Under the pieces are notes generated by a model. The model saw only the letters and a program-made list of their open reading frames with translations, was not told the DNA's origin and made no database searches. A program made the position numbers and the translations under genes. Positions 1 to 9,990 of a stretch of DNA of 64,000 nucleotides are shown in pieces (the stretch's first letter is position 1; each line of letters starts with the position of its first letter). This stretch comes from Bdellovibrio bacteriovorus (GTDB lineage Bacteria; Bdellovibrionota; Bdellovibrionia; Bdellovibrionales; Bdellovibrionaceae). Location: the NCBI RefSeq assembly GCF_025558485.1, contig NZ_CP102930.1:2232001-2296000 (forward strand). Reading direction: 5' to 3'.

Positions 1-270
1 TTCAAAAGGCCCCTCTTTCAACCACAGAGTGAATCCATTTGAAACTTCATCGAACGGATCATCCGAATACATTCTTTCAGACTGAGATTCTGAAATACGT
101 TCGTTACGGAAAAAACCAAAAGGTCCTTCGACGTCTTCCGACGGCCACACACCCAGTTTAGTTGATACATCAACAAGAGTTGTTTTGATTCCCTCTTTCG
201 CCAAAGCAGCGGCCAACCAGTGACCTCGACCAAAAGCTGAAATTAGGATAACGGGACTGCCAAGTTCCAT
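1..270 (-). CDS. N-terminal part of a Rossmann-fold (FAD/NAD-type) protein, cut by window edge
   Basis: Reading the minus strand from an ATG at 270 gives an open frame that runs off the left edge (90 codons seen). The N-terminus has a beta strand, a glycine-rich turn (AFGRGHWLAAALAKEG) and an acidic residue ending strand two (TLVDVS), as in dinucleotide-binding oxidoreductases. A Shine-Dalgarno AGGAGA lies about 11 bases upstream and a good sigma-70 promoter at 326-354. The residues after position 40 match nothing I recognise, so the substrate is unknown. The flavoprotein reading is inference from the first 35 residues only. Confidence 0.6.
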   Translation of the reverse strand, partial: MELGSPVILISAFGRGHWLAAALAKEGIKTTLVDVSTKLGVWPSEDVEGPFGFFRNERISESQSERMYSDDPFDEVSNGFTLWLKEGPFE

Positions 271-325
271 CGCCGCAAATGTCTCCTGTTTTTGAATTGA
301 AATTGAATCCTAAAGGCTCTTAATG

Positions 326-354
326 ATTAGAAAATCACGAATTGATAAAGTCAA
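326..354 (-). promoter_or_regulatory. sigma-70-like promoter for the minus-strand gene starting at 270
   Basis: On the minus strand, -35 TTGACT (354-349), a 17-base spacer and -10 TCTAAT (331-326) match the sigma-70 consensus at 5 of 6 and 5 of 6 positions. It leaves a leader of about 50 bases before the ATG at 270. Confidence 0.6.
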
Positions 355-393
355 AGGTGCGCACCGCATCCAAATTGCCCGCCCGGCTTTTTC

Positions 394-422
394 TTGTGAT
401 TTCCAAAGAGCGAACCTAGAAT
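394..422 (+). promoter_or_regulatory. sigma-70-like promoter for the glutathione peroxidase gene
   Basis: -35 TTGTGA (394-399), a 17-base spacer and -10 TAGAAT (417-422) stand 20 bases before the start codon at 443. AGGAGG (432-437) is the ribosome binding site. Confidence 0.6.
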
Positions 423-442
423 ACGCTCATTAGGAGGAACTC

Positions 443-1003
443 ATGCGTCTTTTAACTCTCCTCGGCCTCGTTTTTTGCACTCAGTTGGCGTGGGCTGACA
501 CTTCCACACCCCCGACCAGCTTCTTTGATCTTTCTGCCAATTCCTTAAGCGGTAAGAAAGTGAACTTCTCAACTTACAGAGGCAAAGTCGTCCTTGTTGT
601 AAACACAGCTTCGCAGTGTGGCTTCACTCCGCAGCTCAAAGAATTGGAAGAAATGTACAAAAAATATGCAAGCCGTGGCTTCGTGGTTCTGGCGTTTCCG
701 TCCAATGACTTCAAGCAGGAAAAAGGTTCCAATGAAGAGGTTCAGACCTTTGCGGAAAAAGAATTTGGCGTGACATTCCCTCTCTTTGACAAGGCCCCGG
801 TCACAGGCAAAGACAAACAGCCCGTGTACCAGTTCCTGACGACACAAAAGCCGGGACTTCTATTCAAAGATGTGGCCTGGAATTTTGAAAAGTTCCTGAT
901 CAACCGCAAGGGGCAGGTCATAGAAAGATGGAGCTCCATCACCAAACCTTCCTCTGACAGCATCACCAAGGCCGTCGAAAAGGCCCTCAACGAGCCACTC
1001 TAG
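443..1003 (+). CDS. periplasmic glutathione peroxidase family protein
   Basis: A 186-residue thioredoxin-fold peroxidase that would reduce hydroperoxides in the periplasm. Residues 1-18 form a Sec signal peptide ending AWA. The peroxidatic cysteine is C59 in NTASQCGFT, and the family tryptophan is W146 in AWNFEKFL. The usual FPCNQF motif reads FPSNDF here, so the resolving cysteine and catalytic glutamine positions are Ser and Asp. After signal removal C59 is the only cysteine, so the protein must be a one-Cys enzyme needing an external thiol. The start is fixed by AGGAGG six bases upstream. Family assignment is secure; the reductant is unknown. Confidence 0.93.
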   Translation: MRLLTLLGLVFCTQLAWADTSTPPTSFFDLSANSLSGKKVNFSTYRGKVVLVVNTASQCGFTPQLKELEEMYKKYASRGFVVLAFPSNDFKQEKGSNEEVQTFAEKEFGVTFPLFDKAPVTGKDKQPVYQFLTTQKPGLLFKDVAWNFEKFLINRKGQVIERWSSITKPSSDSITKAVEKALNEPL

Positions 1004-1057
1004 ATGTCTCAGCCTGAGACAAACTGCGACATCTGGACTTCGTTTTGATACTTTACT

Positions 1058-1087
1058 TTGAAGTTTTCCCCGTTTTGATTCGATAAT
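1058..1087 (+). promoter_or_regulatory. putative promoter of the beta-barrel gene
   Basis: -35 TTGAAG (1058-1063), an 18-base spacer and -10 GATAAT (1082-1087) precede the GTG start at 1105. The same stretch can also be read as a sigma-28-like element (TGAAGTTT and TTCGATAA), but with a 12-base rather than the usual 11-base spacer. I prefer sigma-70. Confidence 0.4.
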
Positions 1088-1094
1088 ATCAAAA
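1073..1094. repeat. inverted repeat over the -10 region
   Basis: TTTTGAT (1073-1079) and ATCAAAA (1088-1094) are perfect inverted arms with an 8-base centre that contains the -10 box of the gene at 1105. It could be an operator or a chance A/T-rich palindrome. Confidence 0.35.
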
Positions 1095-1104
1095 GGGGGA
1101 TCTT

Positions 1105-1878
1105 GTGAAAACCACAGCTCGATTACGTACATACAGCCTTCTTGTAGTTCTTTTTTCCATGGCGATGGCCATGCCCCAAAAATCACTGGCTCAGTCTGAT
1201 CAAAAATCCTATTTGCTTTCTCAAGTTGATGTGGACGAGGCTTACGATCCATTCACTGATTATAGTGAGTTTGAAGAGGAATCCGACGAAGAAGCGGACA
1301 TCAACTTTTTCCGTAACGGACGCTTTTTCACGATTGGTCTTGCCGGAGGCATGCGCGGCTTTACCGGTAACTTTGCAGATGCTTATTCCTCCGCTCCGAC
1401 CTTTGGTATTTTCCTGACTTACTTCTTTGATCTTCGTTTGGCCATGTCTTTGGGCTTTCAAACTGGTGACCATTCGGTTCAGTTCAAAGTTCTAAACAAA
1501 ACCGATCCTTACGAAGGAAATGTGTCGATCACGGCGATCAATTTCGACTTAAAGTACTACATGAACACTCAGAACGTCACTCGCGGTCTGGCGGATTTAA
1601 ATCCCTACATCCTAGGCGGCTTGGGGCAGTTCTATCGCACCTACACCATTGCGGGACTTGATGGATTCAGCCGTGATTCCACAATGGGTTTTGATATCGG
1701 TGCCGGTCTTGAGATTCCTTTGATGCGCAAAAAAGCCTATCTGGGCTTGCAGGGCACTTATCACTACGTCAACTTCAGCGATGAAAACAAAAACTACGTG
1801 GATGGTACAGAAAAGCTGGAAAAGAATCTGGCCGGTGACTTCTATAACTTCCTGGTGATCCTGGGAATGAACTTCTAA
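1105..1878 (+). CDS. outer-membrane beta-barrel protein, function unknown
   Basis: A 257-residue protein with a signal peptide (cleavage near residue 29, KSLAQ). An acidic linker (about 40-65) follows. The remainder alternates polar and hydrophobic residues in strands rich in Gly and aromatics, ending in Phe (ILGMNF), the C-terminal signal of outer-membrane barrels. It resembles OmpA/OmpW-size barrels of eight strands, but I do not recognise a specific family. The start is GTG at 1105 with AGGGGGA upstream. It converges on the symporter gene, leaving only seven bases between stop codons. Confidence 0.75.
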   Translation: MKTTARLRTYSLLVVLFSMAMAMPQKSLAQSDQKSYLLSQVDVDEAYDPFTDYSEFEEESDEEADINFFRNGRFFTIGLAGGMRGFTGNFADAYSSAPTFGIFLTYFFDLRLAMSLGFQTGDHSVQFKVLNKTDPYEGNVSITAINFDLKYYMNTQNVTRGLADLNPYILGGLGQFYRTYTIAGLDGFSRDSTMGFDIGAGLEIPLMRKKAYLGLQGTYHYVNFSDENKNYVDGTEKLEKNLAGDFYNFLVILGMNF

Positions 1879-1885
1879 GCCAGCG

Positions 1886-3256
1886 CTACTGGGTAAAAAC
1901 ACCCACGATTTGCAACAACAGGCCCAGCAAAATCACAATAGGGCCTGCCCAGCGCAGAATAAACAACCAGTGAGGATACATGGAATAGCTGACGAACTTG
2001 TCCTTATCGACAAAACCCAGCTCTTTTTCCTTTTCTGAAATTCCCATATTAAAAGCAATCAGAATTCCCAGCGCCACCACTGGCAGCAACCAATTGATCA
2101 GCAAAGAGTCCAGATTTTCAATCAATGAGCGCCCGCCCACCCGAATGTCTTTAAAGATGGAACTCGACAAGGCCGGCAGAACTGTTAGCAACAATGCGAT
2201 CGCACCGGAATACCATGTGGCCTTTCCGCGCTCCATTTCCTTTTGTGCATCCACCCAGTTGGAAACAACCACTTCCAGTAAACCGATACTGGCATTTAAA
2301 GCCGCCAAATACAGACACACAAAGAACGCCAGACCAAACAGCACCCCGCCCGGAACCCCAAGTAAATACTTCGGCAAAACCTCGAACATCAATGCCGGGT
2401 CCGTTAACGGCACATTGGATGCCTGAAATGCCACCGGGAAAATCATCACCACCGCAATCATGGAAATCATCGTATCGACAATCGTCACACGGAATCCTGC
2501 GGTGGGAATATGGTCCTCTTCACGCATATAAGAACCAAAAGTCACCATCGTACCAAAACCCACCGACAAGGTGAAAAACACATGCCCCAAGGCGTGATTT
2601 AAAGACGACCAGGTTAACTTTGAAAAATCAGGATAAAACAGAAAACGCAAAACTTCCGGCGTGGATGGCAAAGAGAAAGAGCGCATCACCAGAATCGCCA
2701 CCAAAGCCACAAAGAGCGGCATCGTATAACCGATCCAGCGTTCAAGGCCCTGCTGAACCCCTTTGACCACAACCACAACCGTGATCAGAATATGCGCACT
2801 GGCCAACATCAACTGCAACCAGCCGTTAGACATCAAGGCCGCCAGGTTGGTTTTATCAACCACCTGATCCGAAGACGAAAACAGAGAAATCAAAAACTGC
2901 GTCAGGAAGTGCAAAACCCAGCCACTGATCACCGAATAATACGACAGAACAACAATACTGACCAAAACCGCCAGCCGCCCGACCCAACGCAAAGAACGCA
3001 CGCCGGACTTTTGCCCCATCTGCTGAGTGGCCACGATCACCGAACGACGTGTGCCTTTTCCCAGCATCAGCTCGGCAATCAGAAGCGGAGCCCCGATCGC
3101 CAAAGCCATGAATCCATATAACAAGATAAAAGCCCCGCCCCCATTTTCCCCCACCACGTAAGGGAAACGCCAAAGATTTCCAAGACCGCAGGCAGAGCCC
3201 ACGGCCAGAAGATAAAATCCATAGCGTGTTTTCCAGGAGCCGCGCTTAGTTGCCAT
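1886..3256 (-). CDS. sodium:neurotransmitter symporter (SNF/NSS family)
   Basis: A 456-residue inner-membrane transporter of the LeuT fold that would import an amino acid or related solute with sodium. The family signature near the N-terminus (GSACGLGNLWRFPYVVGENG) forms the unwound part of TM1 and the sodium sites. About 11-12 hydrophobic segments follow. Length fits bacterial members. The start is ATG at 3256, which shares one base with the der stop (TAATG), so it is translationally coupled. An upstream in-frame start at 3331 would lie inside der and is less likely. The substrate cannot be read from sequence. Confidence 0.9.
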   Translation of the reverse strand: MATKRGSWKTRYGFYLLAVGSACGLGNLWRFPYVVGENGGGAFILLYGFMALAIGAPLLIAELMLGKGTRRSVIVATQQMGQKSGVRSLRWVGRLAVLVSIVVLSYYSVISGWVLHFLTQFLISLFSSSDQVVDKTNLAALMSNGWLQLMLASAHILITVVVVVKGVQQGLERWIGYTMPLFVALVAILVMRSFSLPSTPEVLRFLFYPDFSKLTWSSLNHALGHVFFTLSVGFGTMVTFGSYMREEDHIPTAGFRVTIVDTMISMIAVVMIFPVAFQASNVPLTDPALMFEVLPKYLLGVPGGVLFGLAFFVCLYLAALNASIGLLEVVVSNWVDAQKEMERGKATWYSGAIALLLTVLPALSSSIFKDIRVGGRSLIENLDSLLINWLLPVVALGILIAFNMGISEKEKELGFVDKDKFVSYSMYPHWLFILRWAGPIVILLGLLLQIVGVFTQ

Positions 3257-4608
3257 TATTCTCCGCCACCACTGCCGCCACGGCGTGATTTCATACAGAA
3301 GATACGAATCGGCATCCCGTGCAGATCCCAACGTTCCTTGATGTTCTTAATCAGGAAACGACGATAAGAATTCGTCACCCCGTCAGGGTGGTTGGCAAAG
3401 GCAATAAATGCCGGTGGTCTTTGATACGTCTGAGTCAGATAATAGAACTTCACGTTCGTCGTCCCCCAAACCGGAGCCGGGGCCTTACGAATCGTTTCAA
3501 AGAAGAAGTCGTTTAGTTCCGCCGTTGGAATACGCATGGTCATCTGATCAGCCACACGCTCGATCATCTCGAACATGTCTTCCAAACCATACTGAGTCTT
3601 GGCACTGGTGAAAACAACATTGACGTCAGTAAAGAAGTGGAACACGCGTTCAATCTGGTCACGGAAGGTCTTGCGATACTCCGGAACTTCTTTGCCACCC
3701 AAGTCAGATTTATTTGCAACCACGATCACACCCTTGTGATCTTCCAGAATGGACTGCATGATACGGGCATCCTGATCCGTGGGTCCAATAGTCCCATCAA
3801 CCACCAGCAAGATCAAATCCGCCCGGCGAATGGCTTCCTGAGATTTAAAGGCCGAGATGATTTCCAGATCTTCCTCACGCTTGGCTGAGCGACGCAGACC
3901 TGCGGTATCAACCAAAGTGTACTTCTTCCCGTTATAAACAAACGGAGAATCCACAGAGTCAATCGTCGTTCCCGCAACATCGGAAACGATCATACGATTC
4001 ACACCCAGGATCGCATTACACAAAGAGCTCTTGCCGACGTTGGGCTTACCCACGATGGCGATATTGATGCCCTCTTTAACCGTGCCCGGATTTTCAGGGA
4101 TTTGTTTGGTGATCCATTCCAGAACATCAGCCACGCCACGGCGCTGTTCAAATGAAGCCGAAATGATATCCACACCGAATTCATAGAAATCCGCTTTGGC
4201 CATATCCGCTTCAGAATCGCGGTCCACCTTATTGATCACCAGCAGGAACGGCTTTCCAGTCTGCTTGGCCACACGGATAATATCACGATCTTCCGGCACC
4301 AGACCGGCACGACCATCCATCACCGCCACGATCAAATCCACAGAGTGCAGGAATTCCGTCACTTGTTCTTTGATCAGTTTAGAGAAAATATCCCCGGCCT
4401 CTGTGATACCGCCAGTGTCGATCAAATCAAATTGTTTACCCCAGATATCAACGGGTTCAATGATAATATCACGGGTTACGCCCGCCTGATTTTTTACCAC
4501 GGCCTTACGTGTGTCCGTGATGATATTAAATAGCGTTGATTTACCTACATTCGGGCGACCGATGATCGCCACCTTCGGCGCAAACTCAGTCCTTTGATTC
4601 AACGACAT
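3256..4608 (-). CDS. der: ribosome-associated GTPase Der (EngA)
   Basis: A 450-residue double GTPase needed for 50S subunit assembly. The first G domain has GRPNVGKST (17-25), DTGG and NKVD. The second has GKPNVGKSS (187-195), DTAG and NKSD, followed by the C-terminal KH-like domain. The length is typical. It overlaps the end of era by 23 bases and is part of an rnc-era-der operon, which groups RNA processing and ribosome-assembly functions. Confidence 0.98.
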   Translation of the reverse strand: MSLNQRTEFAPKVAIIGRPNVGKSTLFNIITDTRKAVVKNQAGVTRDIIIEPVDIWGKQFDLIDTGGITEAGDIFSKLIKEQVTEFLHSVDLIVAVMDGRAGLVPEDRDIIRVAKQTGKPFLLVINKVDRDSEADMAKADFYEFGVDIISASFEQRRGVADVLEWITKQIPENPGTVKEGINIAIVGKPNVGKSSLCNAILGVNRMIVSDVAGTTIDSVDSPFVYNGKKYTLVDTAGLRRSAKREEDLEIISAFKSQEAIRRADLILLVVDGTIGPTDQDARIMQSILEDHKGVIVVANKSDLGGKEVPEYRKTFRDQIERVFHFFTDVNVVFTSAKTQYGLEDMFEMIERVADQMTMRIPTAELNDFFFETIRKAPAPVWGTTNVKFYYLTQTYQRPPAFIAFANHPDGVTNSYRRFLIKNIKERWDLHGMPIRIFCMKSRRGGSGGGE

Positions 4609-5497
4609 AGCCCAGCTCCTTCATCATACGTTTATTGGAGAACCATTCAGGCTTGCTCGCCACATTCAGGTCCAGGAAGACTTTTTCTCCCATCAGTTTT
4701 TCAATTTCCTTGCGTGCTTCCATGCCGATCTGTTTGATCATGGCGGCACCTTTTCCGATAACCATCGCTTTGTGACTTTCTTTGCCGACAACAATTTCGG
4801 CATAGATCTTAGGCACCGGCTTGGCGTCTTCCTCGAACTTCACAATACGAACTGCGATCGAGTAAGGAACTTCGTGATGAAGAGCATCGAAACATCTTTC
4901 ACGGATGATCTCAGAGGCCATTTCCCGCACGTTTTCATTGGTATAAAGCTCTGTATCGTACAAAGGAGCCGGCGATTCTGGAAGAAGTTCCATGAACTCA
5001 ATCAAAAGTGCTTCACGCTCTTCCTGATCGTTTTTAGAATCTTTGACGGAAACAGAGAAAGCTTTTCCACCAGCGTCTTCCACCATCTTGCGAATGATCA
5101 TCACACGGTGAGCTTTTTCCTCAATGTCAGTTTTGGTAATCACCGCCATCCAGGGTTTGCCACTTTTGGAAACCATTTCGATGACTTTTTCAGCGTCTTC
5201 AGGACGCTCTTCATCAACAGAAAGAATCGCCAGCAGGGCATCAGAGCTGCCAATAACCTCTTTGGCTTCCTGAGCCAGGAAGCCATTAAGACCTTCATCC
5301 GCACGGATCAAACCCGGAGCATCCACGAAAATAATCTGTCCTTTGTCCGTACTCCAGATCCCCAGAATACGACGACGGGTTGTTTGAGGCTTTGCAGAGA
5401 CGATGGACACCTTTTCATCCACAAGGAAGTTCATCAGTGTGCTCTTCCCTGCGTTTGGCTGTCCGATCAGACCTAAAAATCCGGCTTTGTAACTCAT
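4586..5497 (-). CDS. era: GTPase Era
   Basis: A 303-residue GTPase that binds 16S rRNA during 30S maturation. It has the G1 motif GQPNAGKST (about 12-20), G3 DAPG, G4 TKTD, and a C-terminal KH domain with the GKGAAMIKQIG loop. The start codon at 5497 directly abuts the rnc stop at 5498. The order rnc-era is common in many bacteria. Confidence 0.98.
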   Translation of the reverse strand: MSYKAGFLGLIGQPNAGKSTLMNFLVDEKVSIVSAKPQTTRRRILGIWSTDKGQIIFVDAPGLIRADEGLNGFLAQEAKEVIGSSDALLAILSVDEERPEDAEKVIEMVSKSGKPWMAVITKTDIEEKAHRVMIIRKMVEDAGGKAFSVSVKDSKNDQEEREALLIEFMELLPESPAPLYDTELYTNENVREMASEIIRERCFDALHHEVPYSIAVRIVKFEEDAKPVPKIYAEIVVGKESHKAMVIGKGAAMIKQIGMEARKEIEKLMGEKVFLDLNVASKPEWFSNKRMMKELGYVVESKD

Positions 5498-6202
5498 TTA
5501 ATTCGTCTCCTTGTATTTCATCTCAAGGGCATTTTTTGCCGCCATTTGCTCGGCATTCTTTTTACTGCGGCCCCGCCCTTGAGCCCAGACATCTTCTTTT
5601 ACTTTCACACACACCAGGAACTCCCGGTCATGCGGAGGTCCTTCTTCCGCCAGAACCTCATATCTTGGCGTTTCTTTCGAGGACTTCTGGACCAGTTCCT
5701 GCAAGCGGGTTTTATAATCCCGCTCGAAGTCCTCGTGACGACACACCCGATCCGCCAACGGAACAAACTCCTGACGGATAAAACTGCGCGCCACCGTAAA
5801 ACCACCATCCAAATACAAAGCTCCGATAATGGCTTCAAAGGAAGACGCGATCAATCGCGGTTTTTGCGCACCACCTGTTTGCGCTTCGCCTTTTCCAAGC
5901 TGCATCAGCTTGTTCAAACCCATATCCAGAGCCAGTTCAGAAAGAACTTCCTCATTGACGATACTGGCTCTTTTTTTCGACAGGCCCCCTTCGGTGTCTG
6001 TCGGGAATTTTTCGTATAAGAACTCCCCCACAACCAGATCCAGAACCGCGTCGCCCAGGAACTCCAATTTTTCATTGTGCTCAACACAGTTGCGCAGCTC
6101 ATTGGCAAAACTTTTGTGGGTCAAAGCTCTTTTTAAAAGCGCCTGATTCTGAAACTGATATCCCAGACGCTCTTCCAGAACCTTTCGATACTGATCATTC
6201 AT
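5498..6202 (-). CDS. rnc: ribonuclease III
   Basis: A 234-residue double-strand-specific endoribonuclease that processes rRNA precursors and structured mRNAs. The catalytic signature HNEKLEFLGDAVLD (about 41-54) carries the metal-binding Glu and Asp residues. A second acidic site is in the SSFEAIIGALYLDGG helix. A double-stranded-RNA-binding domain occupies about 155-230. It overlaps mtaB by four bases (ATGA) and lies directly before era. Confidence 0.97.
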   Translation of the reverse strand: MNDQYRKVLEERLGYQFQNQALLKRALTHKSFANELRNCVEHNEKLEFLGDAVLDLVVGEFLYEKFPTDTEGGLSKKRASIVNEEVLSELALDMGLNKLMQLGKGEAQTGGAQKPRLIASSFEAIIGALYLDGGFTVARSFIRQEFVPLADRVCRHEDFERDYKTRLQELVQKSSKETPRYEVLAEEGPPHDREFLVCVKVKEDVWAQGRGRSKKNAEQMAAKNALEMKYKETN

Positions 6203-7542
6203 GTCAGGACCTCGCCAATCAGATGCCCTTCCATGTGTTGCTTATTGGAATGATCATATCCTGTAATCTTAACTTCAACTTCCTGACCTGCCCAGTGATC
6301 CAGGAAGCTGTCAGCTCCTGTGATATCCACTGGCCAGTAGTCATGACTTAATCCCTGACCGCCTTTGGCGGCATTTTTAAGAACCAACACCTTCTTCTGT
6401 GTTCCGATCTGAAGCTGGGCCTGTTCGGCATAACGGGCAATACTTAAATCACGCAGACGTGCGGCCCGTTCAGCACGAACATGCGGATAAACAGACACAT
6501 CCATCGCCGCCGCTCGAGTGCCCTGACGCTCACTGTAGGGAAATACGTGAAGCTTCGTCCATGGCAAGTCTTTCAGACAGTCATAGGTATCCTGAAACTG
6601 TTCTTCCGTTTCCGTCGGGAAACCGGTGATCACATCCATCCCCACAAAACTGCCCGGCACACGATCTGCAATCGCACGCAGAGATTTTTGCACGTCAGCT
6701 TGCGTATATTTGCGTTTCATATGGAAAAGCACATCCGTATTGGCACTTTGAATGCTCATATGGAAGTGCGGGCACAGGCGGGAATCCTGATACAAGTCCA
6801 ACAGGCGATCAGAAACTTCCACCGGCTCTAAACTTGCCAGACGGAACCTGGGAACTTTGGTTTTCAACAGAAGATTTTCAAGCAGATCTTCCATCACATA
6901 AGTCTTATCACCGACTTTGTCTTCGTAATCCCCGATATGCACGCCCGTCAGAACCACTTCACGGGAACCTTGAGCGTAGAGATCATTGATACGATTCACC
7001 AGGTCCGACACAGGGATGGAACGGCTTTTCCCGCGAGCGTAAGGAATAATACAATAAGTGCAGAAGCTATTGCAGCCGTCCTGAATCTTCAAGAAAGTCC
7101 GGGTGTGTTCTTTTTCAATGCCACCACCAGCTTCCAGATCTTCTTTTTTGAAGATGTTGGATTTGAATACTTTTTCAGTCAATTCTCCGCGGAAGTGTTT
7201 ATTCAAAAGATCCGGCAAAGAACCTTTGTGAGAATTGGCCACAATCAGGTCCGCCCCCGGCAAACTTGAAAACGACCCGGTATCCACCTGAGCCGCACAG
7301 CCCGTTACCACCACCGTGCAGAAAGGATCTTTCACTTTCAGGCGACGGATATAGCGAACAGCCTCTTTGGTGGCTTCGGCCGTCACCGCGCAGGTATTCA
7401 GCACGTGAATACGCGCGTTTTTTTCGCCGGAAACAATCGGTGCAAAACCGCTGGCATTCAGGTTCTTCTGAATCAGACCCGCGTCGTAAGTGTTCACCTT
7501 ACAACCGAAGGTGTGGACCTGATACTTCATAGAGTGATCCAT
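6199..7542 (-). CDS. mtaB: tRNA t6A37 methylthiotransferase MtaB-type (MiaB family)
   Basis: A radical-SAM enzyme of 447 residues that would add a methylthio group to N6-threonylcarbamoyl-adenosine 37 of tRNA. The N-terminal cluster cysteines lie in FGCKVN, NTCAVT and TGCAAQ. The radical-SAM cluster is CNSFCTYC, followed by [10 protein letters not shown], and a TRAM domain ends the protein. FGCKVN and the overall length favour MtaB over MiaB or RimO. Two start codons are possible, 7542 and 7530; the latter forms an ATGA overlap with the mnmA stop. It sits beside mnmA and a cysteine desulfurase, all tRNA sulfur chemistry. Confidence 0.88.
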   Translation of the reverse strand: MDHSMKYQVHTFGCKVNTYDAGLIQKNLNASGFAPIVSGEKNARIHVLNTCAVTAEATKEAVRYIRRLKVKDPFCTVVVTGCAAQVDTGSFSSLPGADLIVANSHKGSLPDLLNKHFRGELTEKVFKSNIFKKEDLEAGGGIEKEHTRTFLKIQDGCNSFCTYCIIPYARGKSRSIPVSDLVNRINDLYAQGSREVVLTGVHIGDYEDKVGDKTYVMEDLLENLLLKTKVPRFRLASLEPVEVSDRLLDLYQDSRLCPHFHMSIQSANTDVLFHMKRKYTQADVQKSLRAIADRVPGSFVGMDVITGFPTETEEQFQDTYDCLKDLPWTKLHVFPYSERQGTRAAAMDVSVYPHVRAERAARLRDLSIARYAEQAQLQIGTQKKVLVLKNAAKGGQGLSHDYWPVDITGADSFLDHWAGQEVEVKITGYDHSNKQHMEGHLIGEVLT

Positions 7543-8609
7543 CCGCCCCCCACAAGTTGCTTATCACGATAGAACACAGCCGCCTGACCGGGAGTCACGG
7601 CTCTTTGTGGTTCAGAGAACTGCAATTTAAAGCCATTCGGAGTTTTAAGAACCTTGGCCTCAGAGCCTTTATGCTGATAGCGGATCTTCACGTTCATGAT
7701 CTCGCCGTCCTGAATTTCATCCAGCAGTTTTGGATCAACCACATCGACTTCGTTGGCGAAAAGATATTTTTCGTCCCCCACCCAGACCGTGTTGTCAGTG
7801 GCATCAATTTTAATAACAAAAAGCTTTTCATGGTGATCCATGCCCAAGCCTTTGCTTTGACCGTAGGTGAAGTTATGAATCCCGTTGTGCGGGGCCATCA
7901 CCTCACCATTTGGATAGCGCTTCAAAAGACCTTTTTTGGACGCCAGAATTTCCGGCTGTACTTGGCCTTTGATAAAGTTCTGATACCCTTGTCCACCCAC
8001 AAAGCAGATGCCTTGAGAGTCTTTCTTACGAGCTGTCACCAGACCGCGACTTTCAGAATAAGCCCGCACTTCCGGCTTTTTCATATCCCCAATAGGGAAC
8101 AAAAGCTTCGGAACCAGTTCCGGCTCAATAGTGAACAGGAAATACGTCTGATCTTTCCAGTCATCTGTGGAAGTGTGAATAGAGGACTTGCCCTTTTCAT
8201 CGGTCACGATCTTGGCATAGTGGCCGGTGGCGATGTAGTCGCACTCCAGCTCTTTCATCTTTTTGACCAGATGATCAAACTTCAAATAGGTATTACAATT
8301 CACGCAAGGAAGCGGCGTCTGCCCTTCCAGATACGCTTTCAAGAAAGGATCAATCACCGCAGCACGGAATTTCGCCTCGCAGTTGATAACGTAAAACGGA
8401 ATCCCCAGGCGGTCCGCCACAGATCGGGCGTCGTCCACGTCGATACTGGAACAGCAGGTGCCGTTTCCTTCCTCAATATCGCAAGAGGAATAATCCCAGA
8501 CTTGCATCGTGGCTCCAATAACTTCATAACCCTGTTCGACCAAGAGCGCAGCCGCGGCGGAACTGTCCACGCCTCCGCTCATAGCAACAAGGACTCTCCC
8601 TTTAGACAT
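7527..8609 (-). CDS. mnmA: tRNA 2-thiouridine synthase MnmA
   Basis: A 360-residue enzyme that thiolates U34 of Lys, Glu and Gln tRNAs using sulfur relayed from a cysteine desulfurase. It has the PP-loop SGGVDSS near residue 10, the first catalytic cysteine in PLPCVNCN, and the second in [10 protein letters not shown]. The start at 8609 was chosen because AAGGAG lies nine bases upstream; a longer in-frame start at 8630 puts that site inside the gene. It overlaps the desulfurase gene by eight bases, so the sulfur donor and acceptor are co-translated. Confidence 0.96.
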   Translation of the reverse strand: MSKGRVLVAMSGGVDSSAAAALLVEQGYEVIGATMQVWDYSSCDIEEGNGTCCSSIDVDDARSVADRLGIPFYVINCEAKFRAAVIDPFLKAYLEGQTPLPCVNCNTYLKFDHLVKKMKELECDYIATGHYAKIVTDEKGKSSIHTSTDDWKDQTYFLFTIEPELVPKLLFPIGDMKKPEVRAYSESRGLVTARKKDSQGICFVGGQGYQNFIKGQVQPEILASKKGLLKRYPNGEVMAPHNGIHNFTYGQSKGLGMDHHEKLFVIKIDATDNTVWVGDEKYLFANEVDVVDPKLLDEIQDGEIMNVKIRYQHKGSEAKVLKTPNGFKLQFSEPQRAVTPGQAAVFYRDKQLVGGGWITL

Positions 8610-9807
8610 GACAAGAATCTCCTTCGTCATCGTTCAGTGATCGCAAGCGATCCACTACTGTTTTCAATGTATCTACAAACAAGTCCACTTCTGACAAAGT
8701 ACTTTCCCACCCCAGACTGACTCGCAGACTGTTTTGCGCCTCAGAACGTGCCAAGCCCATCGCCAAAAGCACCGGACTGGGTTCGGGATTTCCGGAAGAA
8801 CAGGCTGCCCCTGTGGAAACGGCAAAGCCTTTGATATCCAAAGACATCAGCATGGTTTCCCCGTCAGCACCTTTTAAAATCAAAGAACTGGTGTTCGGCA
8901 GACGCGGACTTTCCACGGCCGTGATTGTCACGTCGGTGATTTCCGCCAGAATGCGGGCTTCCATGTGATCGCGAAGTGCTGCGATAGCGCGAGCCTTTTC
9001 TTCGATCAAAGACACTCGTTTTGCCACGACACCCAGACAACCAATACCCAAAGTGTTTTCAGTGCCACCACGGCGATGTCTTTCCTGACCGCCTCCGTGA
9101 ATCAGAGAACTCACGTTGGAACCTTTTTTGGAATAAAGAACCCCGGTGCCTTTGACAGAATAAAACTTGTGACCCGAGAAAGAGGCAAAGTCCACATTCA
9201 GATCGTGCAGGTTCACTGGCACTTTGCCAAAAGCCTGAACCGCATCCGTGTGGAAGAGCGCGCCTTTTTTGTGAGCCATCTCGGCCATCTGCTTGATCGG
9301 GAACAAGGTGCCAGTTTCATTATTGGCAAACATCACAGAAACCAAAGCGGTTTCCTCGCTGAGATGTTCTTCATAGAATTTCAAATCAATTTGTCCCTGA
9401 CGATTCACGGGAATAAAATCCACGCGCGCGCCCAGAGCTTTCAGATGTTCCATGGTCTTCATCACACTGGGATGCTCGACGGAAGAACACATGAAGTGCG
9501 TGCGACCGCGCTGTTCTGGAGTCAGGAACTGAGCTGTCTGGTAATAATCAAACAGGCCTTTTAGAACGGTGTTGTTCGCTTCACTGCCACCGGAAGTGAA
9601 AATGATTTCCAAAGGATGTGCGCCGACCGCATCGGCCATGGCTTTACGCGTATCACGCAGGATGTTTTTCGGCTGACGGCCGCTCCAGTGGATAGAGCTT
9701 GGATTCCCCCAGGCCTGCGCAAGCTCTGGCAAAGCAGCCAGAACTTCTGCACACACGGGGGTCGTGGCATTGTGATCAAAATAGTGAAGGACTTTGGTTG
9801 ATATCAT
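8602..9807 (-). CDS. cysteine desulfurase (IscS/NifS family)
   Basis: A 401-residue PLP enzyme converting cysteine to alanine and enzyme-bound persulfide. The PLP lysine is K214 in [12 protein letters not shown]; the sulfur-accepting cysteine is C336 in ACSSGN. EHPSV and HTDAVQAFG are conserved cofactor motifs. It is the first gene of the operon leading into mnmA and mtaB, so its sulfur probably goes to tRNA thiolation; a role in iron-sulfur assembly cannot be excluded. No isc scaffold genes are nearby. The ribosome binding site upstream of 9807 is weak. Confidence 0.95.
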   Translation of the reverse strand: MISTKVLHYFDHNATTPVCAEVLAALPELAQAWGNPSSIHWSGRQPKNILRDTRKAMADAVGAHPLEIIFTSGGSEANNTVLKGLFDYYQTAQFLTPEQRGRTHFMCSSVEHPSVMKTMEHLKALGARVDFIPVNRQGQIDLKFYEEHLSEETALVSVMFANNETGTLFPIKQMAEMAHKKGALFHTDAVQAFGKVPVNLHDLNVDFASFSGHKFYSVKGTGVLYSKKGSNVSSLIHGGGQERHRRGGTENTLGIGCLGVVAKRVSLIEEKARAIAALRDHMEARILAEITDVTITAVESPRLPNTSSLILKGADGETMLMSLDIKGFAVSTGAACSSGNPEPSPVLLAMGLARSEAQNSLRVSLGWESTLSEVDLFVDTLKTVVDRLRSLNDDEGDSCHV

Positions 9808-9958
9808 AAGCGCACGGAACCTATCACAGTTCTTAAGTATTTAAAACTTCTAAGATAATTTGCCAACCCCGGGTGTCCAGCGCGTTAACATTTCGGGAAA
9901 ATTCTACACCCCAAAATACCCGGCCGGGGGCCCAACTGGACTAGACCTCAGTTTTTAC

Positions 9959-9985
9959 TCAGGTTTTCTTGAAGAATTCCGATAA
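9959..9985 (+). promoter_or_regulatory. sigma-28 (FliA)-like promoter
   Basis: -35 TCAGGTTT (9959-9966), exactly 11 spacer bases, and -10 TCCGATAA (9978-9985) match the E. coli FliA consensus (TAAAGTTT-N11-GCCGATAA) at 6/8 and 7/8 positions. Transcription would begin near 9991, at or next to the start codon, so the mRNA would be nearly leaderless. Confidence 0.5.
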
Positions 9986-9990
9986 ACACA

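Noticed and set aside
7557..8720. 387-codon plus-strand frame antisense to mnmA
   Set aside because: It mirrors the well-supported mnmA gene and has no recognisable motif or ribosome binding site.
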